Shown: positions 1 through 7,511 of the stretch, piece after piece
How the letters are laid out: every line of letters starts with the position of its first letter
Numbering within the stretch: the stretch's first letter is position 1
Source of the DNA: Dehalococcoidia bacterium
GTDB lineage: Bacteria; Chloroflexota; Dehalococcoidia; SHYD01; SHYC01
Direction: 5' to 3'
Assembly: GCA_016844365.1 (NCBI GenBank)
Contig: JAENIT010000001.1
Location: 1 to 14,696, forward strand
DNA: 14,696 nucleotides
The notes under the pieces: model-generated
The model's database searches: none
The model's input: only the letters and a program-made list of their open reading frames with translations
Told to the model about the DNA's origin: nothing
Program-made: the position numbers and the translations under genes

Positions 1-378
1 CTCGCCGACGAAGGTTGCGATGCCCGAGACCTCCAGATCAGAACGACCTCGGCCCGCGACGAGAGGATTGGGATCAAGAGTGGCGATGTGGATCTGCGCG
101 ATCCCGGCTTCGACGATGGCTTTGGTGCAAGGGGGAGTGCGACCTTGGTGGCAACAAGGCTCCAGGGACACATACATAACCGCTCCGCGTGCCCTATCCC
201 CAGCTTGCGTTAGCGCCATGACCTCGGCGTGCCAAGAGCCCAGGGGTTGAGTGCGTCCCTCCCCTACCACAACGCCCCCATTAACTATGACCGCGCCTAC
301 GGCTGGATTGGGGCTGGTGTAGCCCTGAGAGCGTTTCGCGAGCTGTATGGCTCGCTTCATGTAGCCTGTGGATACCAT
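1..378 (-). CDS. ribD: RibD riboflavin biosynthesis deaminase (N-terminal part, runs off the left edge)
   Basis: The visible 126 residues are the deaminase domain of RibD, which deaminates 2,5-diamino-6-ribosylamino-4(3H)-pyrimidinone 5'-phosphate in riboflavin synthesis; the reductase domain expected downstream lies outside the window. The cytidine-deaminase zinc site is clear: H50-A-E52 (in SWHAEVMAL), C75 (in LEPCCHQGR) and C84 (in TPPCTKA), plus the substrate-loop motif TSPNPAVGAV at 21-30. The ATG at 378 gives MVSTGYMKRAIQLAKR, which matches the usual RibD N-terminus; an ATG at 360 is also possible. No strong SD precedes either start. The gene lies 433 bp downstream of dcd on the same strand, so it may have its own promoter (candidate at 753-781). 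No FMN riboswitch core was recognised in front of it. Confidence 0.92.
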   Translation of the reverse strand, partial: MVSTGYMKRAIQLAKRSQGYTSPNPAVGAVIVNGGVVVGEGRTQPLGSWHAEVMALTQAGDRARGAVMYVSLEPCCHQGRTPPCTKAIVEAGIAQIHIATLDPNPLVAGRGRSDLEVSGIATFVGE

Positions 379-420
379 CCGATGTAGTCTCAGCTCACTA
401 GGGTCTGCATTATGGGAAAC

Positions 421-440
421 GCCCGGGGCCAAGCCCGGGC
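421..440. repeat. GC-rich hairpin upstream of ribD
   Basis: GCCCGGG (421-427) pairs perfectly with CCCGGGC (434-440) around a 6-nt loop. Neither strand has a T-run directly after it, so it is not a clear intrinsic terminator. It lies about 40 bp upstream of the ribD start and could be a leader structure. Confidence 0.4.
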
Positions 441-519
441 TTACATAGATTAAACGCGGAGTTACGCTTTATGCAAAGTACCCTAAGAGTCCAAAGGATA
501 CAAGTAAAGTATATACTAC

Positions 520-549
520 CCGCCTCGTCATAAACCAAGGCGGTTTTTC
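520..549 (+). terminator. Terminator-like hairpin with T-run, plus-strand orientation
   Basis: CCGCCT (520-525) pairs with AGGCGG (538-543) and is followed directly by TTTTT on the plus strand, the form of a rho-independent terminator. No plus-strand gene lies upstream, so it would end only antisense or non-coding transcription. On the minus strand there is no T-run after the stem. The loop is long (12 nt), so the call is weak. Confidence 0.3.
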
Positions 550-611
550 TAGTTATATCTCTTCACATCGCCTGCTAGTTTAGCGGCCCACACGGAGTCG
601 CAGAATGTGTG

Positions 612-707
612 TCATTCCACAGTATCGGCCACACCTATGACCGATACGACTCCTCCACCAAAGAACAGGTCAAGGACATACCCAATCGCCCTTTTTACTG
701 TCTCCAT
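612..707 (-). CDS. Possible 31-aa small hydrophobic protein or leader peptide
   Basis: An ATG at 707 is preceded by AGAGG with 6-nt spacing and opens 31 codons ending in TGA at 612-614. The peptide begins METVKRAIGYVLDLFF and continues through GGGVVSVIGV, so it is mostly hydrophobic, with a charged start and acidic end. It sits about 40 nt downstream of a candidate promoter and about 230 nt upstream of ribD. It could be a small membrane protein, a leader peptide or a chance ORF. I do not recognise a family. Its 3' half also encodes the 622-647 hairpin, which fits an RNA-level role as well as a protein one. Confidence 0.25.
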   Translation of the reverse strand: METVKRAIGYVLDLFFGGGVVSVIGVADTVE

Positions 708-752
708 GTCAGTCCTCTCAACAAAGAATCCACGAAGTGTAGTTCAATGTTT

Positions 753-781
753 ATGATACTGCTTGTCAGCCACGGGTGCAA
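753..781 (-). promoter_or_regulatory. Candidate sigma-70-type promoter before the small ORF/ribD
   Basis: Minus strand: TTGCAC (781-776), a 17-bp spacer, then TATCAT (758-753). The -10 matches the consensus at 5 of 6 positions and the -35 at 3 of 6. It would start RNA near 746, just before the 31-codon ORF, and could drive ribD separately from dcd. Motif-based only. Confidence 0.35.
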
Positions 782-811
782 TATTTAGGACGCAGGCTCA
801 CTACAAACTGG

Positions 812-1372
812 TTAAAAGTCCTTATAGAACCTGCTAGCCGTTGGGTCCGTCTGTCCCTGATACTTGCTGCCCAGAGCCGCAGAACCGTACACATTCTCTG
901 CAGGCGTTGTAAGCCTGAGAAAGGAGAGCTGCCCAATCTTCATCCCGTAATAAAGGGTTATGGGCAGGTTAGCCACGTTGCTGAGCTCAAGAGTCAGATT
1001 CCCTTGCCAGCCTGGGTCCACGTATCCCGCGGTGGAGTGGATAAGGAGCCCCAACCGACCCAGAGAGCTTTTACCCTCCAGCCGCGCCACGATGTCATCA
1101 GGGATGGTAACGCTCTCCAGTGTGCTGGCCAGGACAAACTCCCCAGGATGAAGGATAAATGGGTTGTCTCCCTCTATCTCCACCATATCAGTAAGGTCGT
1201 CCGTGTTCTGGCGAATATCTATGTAAGGCCGACGGGAGTTGCGGAAGACCAGGAACTTTCGGTCAAGGTGGACGTCGACGCTGGCGGGCTGGATGCAGGA
1301 CTCGTCCAAGGGGTCTATGACCAGTCGTCCCTTTGCAAGCTCTTCTCGTATTGTGCGATCGCTAAGTACCAT
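812..1372 (-). CDS. dcd: dCTP deaminase, probably bifunctional dCTP deaminase/dUTPase
   Basis: A complete 186-aa trimeric dUTPase-fold protein that deaminates dCTP on the route to dUMP for thymidylate synthesis. The core motifs are [10 protein letters not shown] at 100-109, [10 protein letters not shown] at 112-121 and TLELSN at 127-132, with E129 as the expected catalytic glutamate and the small residue A115 next to it. The [10 protein letters not shown] and VANLPITL segments closely resemble the Mycobacterium tuberculosis enzyme as I recall it, which both deaminates dCTP and hydrolyses dUTP, rather than the deaminase-only E. coli form (VHVTAHRIDPGW). Bifunctionality is inferred from this. 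The ATG at 1372 starts 10 bp after the stop of the upstream aminopeptidase gene, with a weak SD (GAGA) there, so the two genes are probably co-transcribed and perhaps translationally coupled. Confidence 0.95.
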   Translation of the reverse strand: MVLSDRTIREELAKGRLVIDPLDESCIQPASVDVHLDRKFLVFRNSRRPYIDIRQNTDDLTDMVEIEGDNPFILHPGEFVLASTLESVTIPDDIVARLEGKSSLGRLGLLIHSTAGYVDPGWQGNLTLELSNVANLPITLYYGMKIGQLSFLRLTTPAENVYGSAALGSKYQGQTDPTASRFYKDF

Positions 1373-1382
1373 AACCGTATCT

Positions 1383-3968
1383 CTAACTACCGGTAGAGTC
1401 TCCCTTGGGTAGCCGCGCCTCCAAGCTGTCTAGACGGTCCTGAAGCTTGCGGTTCTCATCCCTCATCTTATCCAGGTCTTCCTGAACCTTCCGCACATCA
1501 TCGGCCCTATCCCGACCCTGGCGGATACGGGCCAATGCTTCCCGGGCCCGGCGCTGCACCCGGCCGTCCAAGTCCCGCACTACCAGTCGGCCCAAGGCCG
1601 GTAATGCCCTATCCACTTTCATGAACTCGAGAGCGCCGATAGCCACAAGTTTCACCCTGAGCCATGGGTCATCAAGAAGCTCGATCAACCTGTCTACGAT
1701 CTTGTCCTTCTTCTCCCCTTCAGCCAGATCACCCAGCCTGCCCAGACAGGCCACGGCGAGGCTCCTAGCATTTGGGTGCCTTCCGTACTGGGAGTACTCC
1801 ATAGCTATGGGGACTGCTCGCTCATCTTTCAGCTCGGCGAAGCCGTCGAAGGCGGTGGCCCGTATAATATCCACGAAGGAGTCCTTAGCCAAAGTGCCTT
1901 GAATGGCCTCGAAGGCTCTGGGAGACCTGGTTTTGCCGAGAGACCTGGCGGCCTCCGCCTCTACAAAGTAGCTCTCGTCCCCGGCCAGCGGCCCCAGGAG
2001 AGCGTCCACTGCCGCCTCATCCTTGAACTCTCCCAAGGCAGCAACCACTGCGCGCCGGGCTTTGGGGTGTGACACCGATAGCCCTTCCCGTAGTGCGTCA
2101 AGGGCCGTTGCCGAGCGGATAGAGCCCAAAGCCTTGGCCGCCTCAGACTGAACGGCCCAGAAGCCGTCCTTCATCAAGCTCTCTTTGAGGGCCTCTACGG
2201 CTTCTGGGGAGGCATCCCTGCCCAGAGCTCTGACCGCCTCGATACGACCTACGGCATCTTCAGAGTTCTTTACCTGGAATATAAGCATCTCCTTGGGCTT
2301 GCGGAAGTCCATACTCTTCAGGATCCAGTTGCCAGGATCGAAGCGCACCATAGAGGGCTTAGCCTTAAGGGGGAAGTGGAAGCTCTGCTCCTTCTCGGCC
2401 ACCTCCACTTTGAAGGTCTCGTATCCTTCATTTCCGTTGAAGCAGATCTCTACAGGCATCCTAAACAGGGAAGTCGCTTCATCCAGGGCTTGGGTCTGGG
2501 AGACAGCGACACGAGCAGTCTTGGAATCCTCGTTCCACTGATACTCCACTTTATACTCCGGGTAGCCGGCCTTGTAGACCCATTGCTCAAAGAACCAATC
2601 AAGGCTGCGGCCCGTGGCTTCCTCTACCGCCTTTTGTAGGTCTGCGGTTACCACGCACTGCTCTCGATACTTGGTTACGTAGTGGTTTATAGCTTTCCAG
2701 AAGAGGATGTCTCCCAAGACGTAGCGGAGCATGTGCAGCACCACTCCGCCCTTTTCATAGAGGTGGCGGTCAAAGAGGTCCATAGGCTCATGGTAGACAT
2801 TAGTTACTAGCGGTCGGCGGTAGCGGTCTCTGTCTTCCCTTATGTATATATCAGCCACCTGAGACATCTCGTGCATGAACTCATCGCGGCCCTCATGATA
2901 CTCCTTGTAAAGAGCCTCGAAATAGGTAGCGAAGCCCTCGTTGAGCCAGGCGTGGGACCAGTCCCGACAGGTAAGCAGGTCCCCAAACCACTGGTGAGCC
3001 AACTCGTGGGCTACCAAGTCCTCAGAGGAGAAGTCCAGGTGAGCCCTCGCGTCATGAAGAGTGTTTTCCGTCAGAGTGGTGGCTGTGGTGTTCTCCATAC
3101 CGCCGAAGATGAAGTCGGCCACTACTATCTGAGCATATTTATTGTAGGGATAGGGCACACCAATCTTATCCGCAAAGAAACGGAGCATGTCCGGAGTGTT
3201 GCCAAAGGAGCGCCGGGCGTCCTCTTCTCGGCCAGGGGGCACATAGTACTGCACTGGAATGCCGTCCACATAGTCGGTGATCTCAACGTACTCTCCCGCC
3301 ACCAGAGTGATAAGATAGCAGGAGTGGGGGACCTCCTGCGTCCAGTGGTAGGTCTTGGTGTTCTGCTGGGCGCTCTCCTGCACACCCAATAGTCTTCCAT
3401 TGGAGAGTGCGAAGAACCTAGCTGCGACTGTTACAATAACCTCGCTGGTGGATTTCTCGTTCGGAAAGTCGTAGCAGGGGAACCAGTAGCGAGAGTCCTC
3501 GTCTTCTCCCTGGGTCCAGGCTTGCTGGGGTTTATTGGGGTAGCTTTCGTCTGGCCCCACAAAGTACAGGCCGCGCCTGGGAGCTGCCTGGTAAGCTACC
3601 ACCACCGTCATCTCCTCCCCAGCCCTCCGCTCACCACCTAGGAACACCCTTAACTTTTCATCACTCAATTCATAAGCCAGAGACTCGCCAGAAGAGAAGG
3701 AGACGGATGTTATGTCGAGCTCAACACTATCGAAGTCTACATAGGAGACTCCGTCATTTATAGGGGCCAAAGTGGTGGATGCAGTGCCCTTTATCCCACG
3801 GCCCTCCATGGCCACGGACAACTCCAGTTTGATATGCTTTATATCCACAACCCGGTCTCTGGCGTAATTGGGCTTGTCTCCAGGAAGTGGAAAGGGCTTG
3901 TAGGGGCTATCAAAGGCCACCGCGCTAGCCCACAGGCAGTCGTCTCGACTAGTCAGTAGATACTTCAA
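1383..3968 (-). CDS. M1 family zinc aminopeptidase with C-terminal HEAT repeats and coiled coil
   Basis: 861 residues. The N-terminal beta domain (about 35-240) is followed by a gluzincin catalytic domain: exopeptidase motif GGMEN at 289-293, zinc site HELAH at 321-325 with the third ligand E344 in [10 protein letters not shown], and the transition-state tyrosine Y404 in [12 protein letters not shown]. The enzyme should remove N-terminal amino acids from peptides. Instead of the usual ERAP-like C-terminal domain, residues about 570-815 form repeated helical pairs of HEAT/PBS-lyase type ([41 protein letters not shown]). Residues about 822-855 look like a charged coiled coil. No signal peptide is visible, so it is likely cytoplasmic. 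The start is TTG at 3968, chosen because GGAGG lies 6 nt upstream. It is the first gene of an operon with dcd, behind an extended -10 promoter. Confidence 0.93.
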   Translation of the reverse strand: MKYLLTSRDDCLWASAVAFDSPYKPFPLPGDKPNYARDRVVDIKHIKLELSVAMEGRGIKGTASTTLAPINDGVSYVDFDSVELDITSVSFSSGESLAYELSDEKLRVFLGGERRAGEEMTVVVAYQAAPRRGLYFVGPDESYPNKPQQAWTQGEDEDSRYWFPCYDFPNEKSTSEVIVTVAARFFALSNGRLLGVQESAQQNTKTYHWTQEVPHSCYLITLVAGEYVEITDYVDGIPVQYYVPPGREEDARRSFGNTPDMLRFFADKIGVPYPYNKYAQIVVADFIFGGMENTTATTLTENTLHDARAHLDFSSEDLVAHELAHQWFGDLLTCRDWSHAWLNEGFATYFEALYKEYHEGRDEFMHEMSQVADIYIREDRDRYRRPLVTNVYHEPMDLFDRHLYEKGGVVLHMLRYVLGDILFWKAINHYVTKYREQCVVTADLQKAVEEATGRSLDWFFEQWVYKAGYPEYKVEYQWNEDSKTARVAVSQTQALDEATSLFRMPVEICFNGNEGYETFKVEVAEKEQSFHFPLKAKPSMVRFDPGNWILKSMDFRKPKEMLIFQVKNSEDAVGRIEAVRALGRDASPEAVEALKESLMKDGFWAVQSEAAKALGSIRSATALDALREGLSVSHPKARRAVVAALGEFKDEAAVDALLGPLAGDESYFVEAEAARSLGKTRSPRAFEAIQGTLAKDSFVDIIRATAFDGFAELKDERAVPIAMEYSQYGRHPNARSLAVACLGRLGDLAEGEKKDKIVDRLIELLDDPWLRVKLVAIGALEFMKVDRALPALGRLVVRDLDGRVQRRAREALARIRQGRDRADDVRKVQEDLDKMRDENRKLQDRLDSLEARLPKGDSTGS

Positions 3969-4047
3969 GGCACTCCTCCAGAAGGGGTCACTTCAGGATT
4001 ATTACGATTCTTCTGTATATATTAAGCGATTAATTTTGCCATGAGTG

Positions 4048-4056
4048 ATTATATCA
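4048..4056 (-). promoter_or_regulatory. Extended -10 promoter for the M1 aminopeptidase-dcd operon
   Basis: Minus strand: TGATATAAT (4056-4048), i.e. TGn joined to a perfect TATAAT. There is no good -35 at 16-18 bp (TTTTTC only), as is common for extended -10 promoters. It predicts a start near 4041 and a leader of about 70 nt. A TTGACG at 4083-4088 is 29 bp away, too far to be its -35. Confidence 0.5.
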
Positions 4057-4116
4057 GGAAAGTTAGCCAGGAAAAAGAAATCCGTCAATAGTTTGGGTGG
4101 ATACCCTAAGAGCAAT

Positions 4117-4144
4117 CGGGGGGCGAAGAATGATTCGCCCCCCG
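4117..4144 (-). terminator. Strong GC-rich hairpin after the crotonase gene
   Basis: CGGGGGGCGAA (4117-4127) and TTCGCCCCCCG (4134-4144) form a perfect 11-bp stem with a 6-nt loop, starting 25 bp after the crotonase stop. The sequence after it on the minus strand (ATTGCTCTT) is only moderately T-rich. It is likely the terminator of the crotonase gene and separates it from the aminopeptidase promoter. Confidence 0.65.
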
Positions 4145-4169
4145 GTTAGGTAACAGTCTTCTGTCCCTC

Positions 4170-4973
4170 CTAGCGCAGTTTCCACTGAGGCTTGCGCTTC
4201 TCCACAAAGGCCCTTGCCCCTTCTTTGGAGTCCTCCATACGACCTATGGGCCCAAAGAGAGCTCTGCCGTAGGCCTCCAAAGCTCCGATACCCATGTCCC
4301 GGCCATTATAGATCATCATCTTGTGGTTTCTGACCGAGGCTGGAGCCTTATCTGTCACTGTATCCGCGTACTCCATGGCCGTCTCCATCAGCTTATCAGC
4401 AGGGACCACCTTGTTGACGAAGCCAATTTCATAGGCCCGCTGGGCCGAGATGCGCTCGCCCCACAGCAGCATCTCGCAGGCGATGCTGATAGTGGGGAAG
4501 TACTCCAACCGAGCACCAAAGCCTGCCGAGCGGTTCCAGCGAACCTCCGGCATCCCTATCTCAGCGGTGTCCGCGGCTATACGGATGTCACAGGTCATGG
4601 CCATGTGGAAACCGCCGCCCAGAGCAAACCCGTTTAGGGCGGCGATAGTTGGCTTCCAGGAGGGCACAGGCGAATGGGGGTTGACAGAGGAGGGCACGAG
4701 GAAAGACGACTCTCCTGTAGCCTCCCCACTCTCAGCAGCAGCATCCCTATCAGCAGCCGCTCTTAGGTCGGCGCCGGCGCAGAAGGAACGACCTACCCCG
4801 GTGAGAATCCCTACCCAAACTTCGTCGTCCTTGTTGATCTCGTCCCAGAAATGTCGGACACGCTGGGGGAGCCCGCCACCTAGAGCGTTAAGCCGCTCGG
4901 GCCGGTTCATGGTGATAATCCCCACGTGTCCTCTTTTCTCGTACAGCACTACATCTGGTCCATCTACAGGCAT
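4170..4973 (-). CDS. Enoyl-CoA hydratase/isomerase (crotonase) family protein
   Basis: 267 aa, typical length for the crotonase fold. Family motifs: NRPERLNAL at 23-31; the first oxyanion-hole segment GRSFCAGADL at 61-70; the second, ALNGFALGGG at 112-121; and CDIRIA at 128-133. It should bind an acyl-CoA thioester and stabilise its enolate. Of the two catalytic glutamates of classical enoyl-CoA hydratase, the one in QPE is kept (E143 in MPEV), while the one after GGG (Glu144 in rat mitochondrial hydratase) is replaced by H123 in GGGFHMAM. Simple hydratase activity is therefore doubtful; isomerase, hydrolase, decarboxylase or other crotonase chemistry is possible. The ATG at 4973 follows AGGAG with 6-nt spacing. 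It appears monocistronic: a 325-bp divergent region lies upstream and a strong hairpin downstream. Confidence 0.88.
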   Translation of the reverse strand: MPVDGPDVVLYEKRGHVGIITMNRPERLNALGGGLPQRVRHFWDEINKDDEVWVGILTGVGRSFCAGADLRAAADRDAAAESGEATGESSFLVPSSVNPHSPVPSWKPTIAALNGFALGGGFHMAMTCDIRIAADTAEIGMPEVRWNRSAGFGARLEYFPTISIACEMLLWGERISAQRAYEIGFVNKVVPADKLMETAMEYADTVTDKAPASVRNHKMMIYNGRDMGIGALEAYGRALFGPIGRMEDSKEGARAFVEKRKPQWKLR

Positions 4974-5298
4974 TGTAGTCTCCTTTCAAAGGTTTTTTAC
5001 ACCGGTGCAACGGCAGATAGTTTATTCGCTCAGACTCTTTGAAGTTTCAACTGAAGGCATCACCTCCTGTACCTACGATCAATTCTGGAGGCTCTCTGTG
5101 GCGCAAGTATGCCACCTCACGATGTGTTAGTCAATAGTTTCTCGCTATCCGCGAGTTATTTCCTATGTAGCGCGCTGGGTTTCAAACACTCCGTCAACGG
5201 ACACCTCCGTTGCTTCAACGGGTTGGCAGTGGTAAAGTGAACGAGGAACAGGGCCCAATCATACACTTCACCAAGAGATCAATCACTCCATAAGAGAC
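4974..5298. other. Divergent intergenic region with three small hairpins
   Basis: This separates the minus-strand crotonase gene from the plus-strand formyltransferase gene. Three short perfect inverted repeats lie in a row: GTGGC/GCCAC (5098-5102/5111-5115), CTCGC/GCGAG (5141-5145/5151-5155) and CAACGGA/TCCGTTG (5195-5201/5206-5212, 4-nt loop). All are on the formyltransferase side and could be operators or leader structure. I found no tRNA, and no strong sigma-70-type promoter in either direction; a weak plus-strand candidate is listed separately. Confidence 0.5.
5210..5238 (+). promoter_or_regulatory. Weak candidate promoter for the formyltransferase gene
   Basis: TTGCTT (5210-5215), a 17-bp spacer and TAAAGT (5233-5238) match the consensus at 3 of 6 and 4 of 6 positions. 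The -35 overlaps the right arm of the 5195-5212 hairpin. The placement about 60 bp before the ATG is reasonable, but the match is poor. Confidence 0.25.
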
Positions 5299-6114
5299 AT
5301 GCTGCGAATTGGATGGTTTTCCACCGCCCGAAGCGAAACGGGAAGAAGACTGCTGCGGGCAACTTACGATAGCATCCGATCTGGCGAGTTGGATGCAGAG
5401 ATAGCCTTTGTCTTCTGCAATCGGGAGCCGGGTGAGAGCCCGGAGACAGACCTCTTTTTCGAGCAGGTGCAGAGCTATGGCATTCCTTTGGTCCACCTCA
5501 CATACGAGGGATTCAGGACCCATCACGGACAAGGCCCGGCCATGCATGGGGGACGGCCCTCTCAATGGCGCGTGGAGTACGACCGGCAGGTTATGGAGTG
5601 TCTTGAGGACTACCAGATGGACTTGGGTGTGCTGGCGGGCTACATGCTTATTACCAGTGATGAGATGTGTCAGCGCTACGACCTCATAAACCTCCATCCC
5701 GCCGCTCCCAACGGCCCTACTGGTATGTGGCAGCAGGTTATATGGCGGCTCATTGAGACCAGAGCCAAGGAAAGCGGGGTATTTATGCACCTGGTGACGC
5801 CGGAGCTGGACCGTGGCCCTATCGTAACCTACTGCACCTTCTCGCTGCGCGGCGGCCCCTTTGACCCTTTATGGCACGAGCTGGGAGATAGCCCCGTGGA
5901 AGAGATCCAGGCGCGCTACGGGGAGGAGTTCCCACTCTTCCAGATTATACGGCGCTACGGTGCAGCACGGGAGACACCCTTGATCCTAGCAACATTGAAG
6001 GCGTTCAGCCGGGGTAAGGTGCGAATTAGGTTGAAAGTGGTGGTTGACGGGGATGGAAATCCTATCAGCGGCTATAATCTGTCCAAAGAGATAGATAGTG
6101 TGGCGCAGGTGTAG
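5299..6114 (+). CDS. PurN-like formyltransferase family protein
   Basis: 271 aa with the formyl-transferase Rossmann-type fold. The pattern follows glycinamide ribonucleotide formyltransferase (PurN): DLGVLAGYMLIT at 108-119, then LINLHPAAPNGPTG at 129-142 and ELDRGPIV at 169-176. These supply the Asn-His-Asp set used for formyl transfer (N131, H133, D171). The family uses 10-formyltetrahydrofolate. It differs from PurN: the N-terminal phosphate loop (GSGNGSNL in PurN) is ARSETGRRLL here, the arginine after LAGYM is missing, and there is an extra C-terminal region of about 60 residues. The substrate is therefore uncertain; it could be a divergent PurN or a formyltransferase for another amine. 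The ATG at 5299 is the only reasonable start (no ATG, GTG or TTG between it and an in-frame stop at 5233-5235), though its SD (AAGAGA) is weak. It is convergent with clpX, with 21 bp between the stops. Confidence 0.82.
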   Translation: MLRIGWFSTARSETGRRLLRATYDSIRSGELDAEIAFVFCNREPGESPETDLFFEQVQSYGIPLVHLTYEGFRTHHGQGPAMHGGRPSQWRVEYDRQVMECLEDYQMDLGVLAGYMLITSDEMCQRYDLINLHPAAPNGPTGMWQQVIWRLIETRAKESGVFMHLVTPELDRGPIVTYCTFSLRGGPFDPLWHELGDSPVEEIQARYGEEFPLFQIIRRYGAARETPLILATLKAFSRGKVRIRLKVVVDGDGNPISGYNLSKEIDSVAQV

Positions 6115-6135
6115 AGAACGTGATCAGTGCTGAGT

Positions 6136-7431
6136 TTAAGCTGGCTCTCGCTCTAGCTCCTCAGGGGGAGCAGCAACAGTCCGCTGGCCGCGAGTGCTAA
6201 GGATGGGCTCGCTCTTGCGAGCCACCACATCGGCGTTTATGGTGCATTTACGAACGTCGCCCCTAGAGGGGATTTCGTACATCACATCCACCAGCAGTTC
6301 CTCCATGATGGTCCTGAGCCCCCGAGCCCCAGTTTTGTGCTTCAGCGCTGCTTCGGCTACGGCCTCCAGCGCATCGCGAGTAAACACCAGTTCAACTCCA
6401 TCCAGATCAAAAAACCTCTGGTACTGCTTGACCAGAGCGTTCTTGGGCTCCGTCAGGATCCGCACCAAATCCTCCGTTGTGAGAGGAGTCAGGGCGACGG
6501 TGGTGGTCATACGACCTACAAACTCTGGAATCAGCCCGTAGTGGAGCAGATCATCCGGAGTTACTTCTGTTTTGTTGCTGTAGCTTCGAAACCCTGAGTT
6601 ATTCTGGTTGCCCCTAACAGAAAAACCAATCCCGGCAGCCTGATTTACCCTCTTCTCTGTAATTTTATCCAGACCCTCAAAGGCCCCGCCACAGATAAAC
6701 AGGATATTAGAGGTGTTTATCTGTATAAACTCCTGATGGGGATGTTTCCGGCCCCCCTGGGGCGGTACATTGGCCACACAGCCCTCAATGATCTTCAGTA
6801 GAGCCTGCTGCACTCCCTCTCCAGACACATCTCTGGTTATGGAGGGGTTAGCCGATTTTCGGGCGATCTTATCAATCTCATCAATGTATATGATGCCACG
6901 CTCAGCCTTAGCGATATCGTAATCAGCCCTTTGGATCAGACGGAGGAGGATGTTCTCCACATCCTCGCCCACGTAGCCGGCTTCTGTCAAAGAGGTAGCG
7001 TCGGCTATACTAAAGGGCACATCTAAAATCGCGGCCATGGTGCTAGCCAGAAGGGTTTTTCCCGAACCAGTAGGCCCAACAAGTAAAATGTTGCTCTTTT
7101 CTAGCTCTACATCGCCCTTCTGCAAAGAGCTGCCGACGCGTTTGTAGTGGTTGTACACCGCTACGCTAAGCACCTTCTTGGCCTGCTCCTGGCCTATAAC
7201 GTACTCGCTTAGCAGCTCGTAGATACGCTTTGGTGGAGGGATTCTGGAAGAGGTAGTCTGGCGCTGGGATGATCTACCGGTATCCTCAGCAATGATCTCC
7301 TTGCATAGCTCCACACACTCGTCGCAGATATACACGGCCCCAGGACCAGCTATCAGGCGCTTTACCTGATCCTGGCTCTTACCACAGAAGGAACATCCGT
7401 ATTGAGATGAGTTACGCCTTGCTCCAGGCAT
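6136..7431 (-). CDS. clpX: ClpX, ATP-dependent unfoldase subunit of the ClpXP protease
   Basis: 431 aa, complete. The N-terminal zinc-binding domain uses C13, C16, C36 and C39. The AAA+ module has Walker A GPTGSGKT at 119-126, Walker B IIYIDEID at 180-187, pore-1 loop GYVG at 152-155, the RKH pore loop at 228-230 and sensor-2 GARGLR at 368-373. The IGF tripeptide at 268-270 is the loop that docks into ClpP, so it should work with the adjacent clpP product. It recognises, unfolds and threads substrates into ClpP in the cytoplasm. The ATG at 7431 is preceded by AGGA with 8-nt spacing. It is the last gene of the tig-clpP-clpX operon, 80 bp after clpP; that gap holds a small inverted repeat TAGTGA/TCACTA (7472-7486). 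No terminator hairpin is visible before the convergent formyltransferase gene. Confidence 0.97.
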   Translation of the reverse strand: MPGARRNSSQYGCSFCGKSQDQVKRLIAGPGAVYICDECVELCKEIIAEDTGRSSQRQTTSSRIPPPKRIYELLSEYVIGQEQAKKVLSVAVYNHYKRVGSSLQKGDVELEKSNILLVGPTGSGKTLLASTMAAILDVPFSIADATSLTEAGYVGEDVENILLRLIQRADYDIAKAERGIIYIDEIDKIARKSANPSITRDVSGEGVQQALLKIIEGCVANVPPQGGRKHPHQEFIQINTSNILFICGGAFEGLDKITEKRVNQAAGIGFSVRGNQNNSGFRSYSNKTEVTPDDLLHYGLIPEFVGRMTTTVALTPLTTEDLVRILTEPKNALVKQYQRFFDLDGVELVFTRDALEAVAEAALKHKTGARGLRTIMEELLVDVMYEIPSRGDVRKCTINADVVARKSEPILSTRGQRTVAAPPEELEREPA

Positions 7432-7511
7432 ATTTATGTCCTAACATTTTTTTAACTACCGGAGTGACAGCTAGTGATACTCACTAACTCCCCACCTTGA
7501 ATTCAGGAGCG

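Larger units (their letters stand above)
379..811. other. Intergenic region between dcd and ribD
   Basis: This 433-bp stretch has no long ORF. Read on the minus strand it holds, in order, a candidate promoter (753-781), a 31-codon ORF with a good SD (612-707) whose 3' part contains a 7-bp stem hairpin (622-628/641-647), a 6-bp stem hairpin (520-525/538-543) and a 7-bp GC hairpin (421-427/434-440) about 40 bp before the ribD start. I saw no tRNA, 6S or SRP RNA signature and no FMN-riboswitch core. It could be a long structured leader of ribD, but that is inference. Confidence 0.5.

Noticed and set aside
379..811. FMN riboswitch upstream of ribD
   Set aside because: The conserved AGGGTG/AATTCCC and CCGGCGGT-type core segments were looked for on the minus strand and not found.
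776..1396. 206-codon plus-strand ORF
   Set aside because: It lies opposite dcd, whose product is a clear full-length enzyme; the plus-strand translation has no recognisable motif.
2871..3392. 173-codon plus-strand ORF opposite the aminopeptidase
   Set aside because: A mirror of a highly conserved catalytic domain; no motif and no SD support.
4083..4088. TTGACG as -35 of the aminopeptidase promoter
   Set aside because: It is 29 bp from the TATAAT, outside the workable spacing.
5022..5060. 12-aa minus-strand ORF upstream of the crotonase gene behind a perfect AGGAGGTG
   Set aside because: The SD abuts the ATG with only about 2 nt spacing, and the peptide has no regulatory codon bias. The complementary ATCACCTCCT resembles the 16S 3' end, but no rRNA precedes it.
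4450..5130. 226-codon plus-strand ORF
   Set aside because: Mostly antisense to the crotonase gene; translation is rich in S, P and R, without domain features. The crotonase frame has clear motifs.
5215..5790. 191-codon minus-strand ORF
   Set aside because: Antisense to the formyltransferase, which carries the catalytic triad; no family features in the shadow frame.
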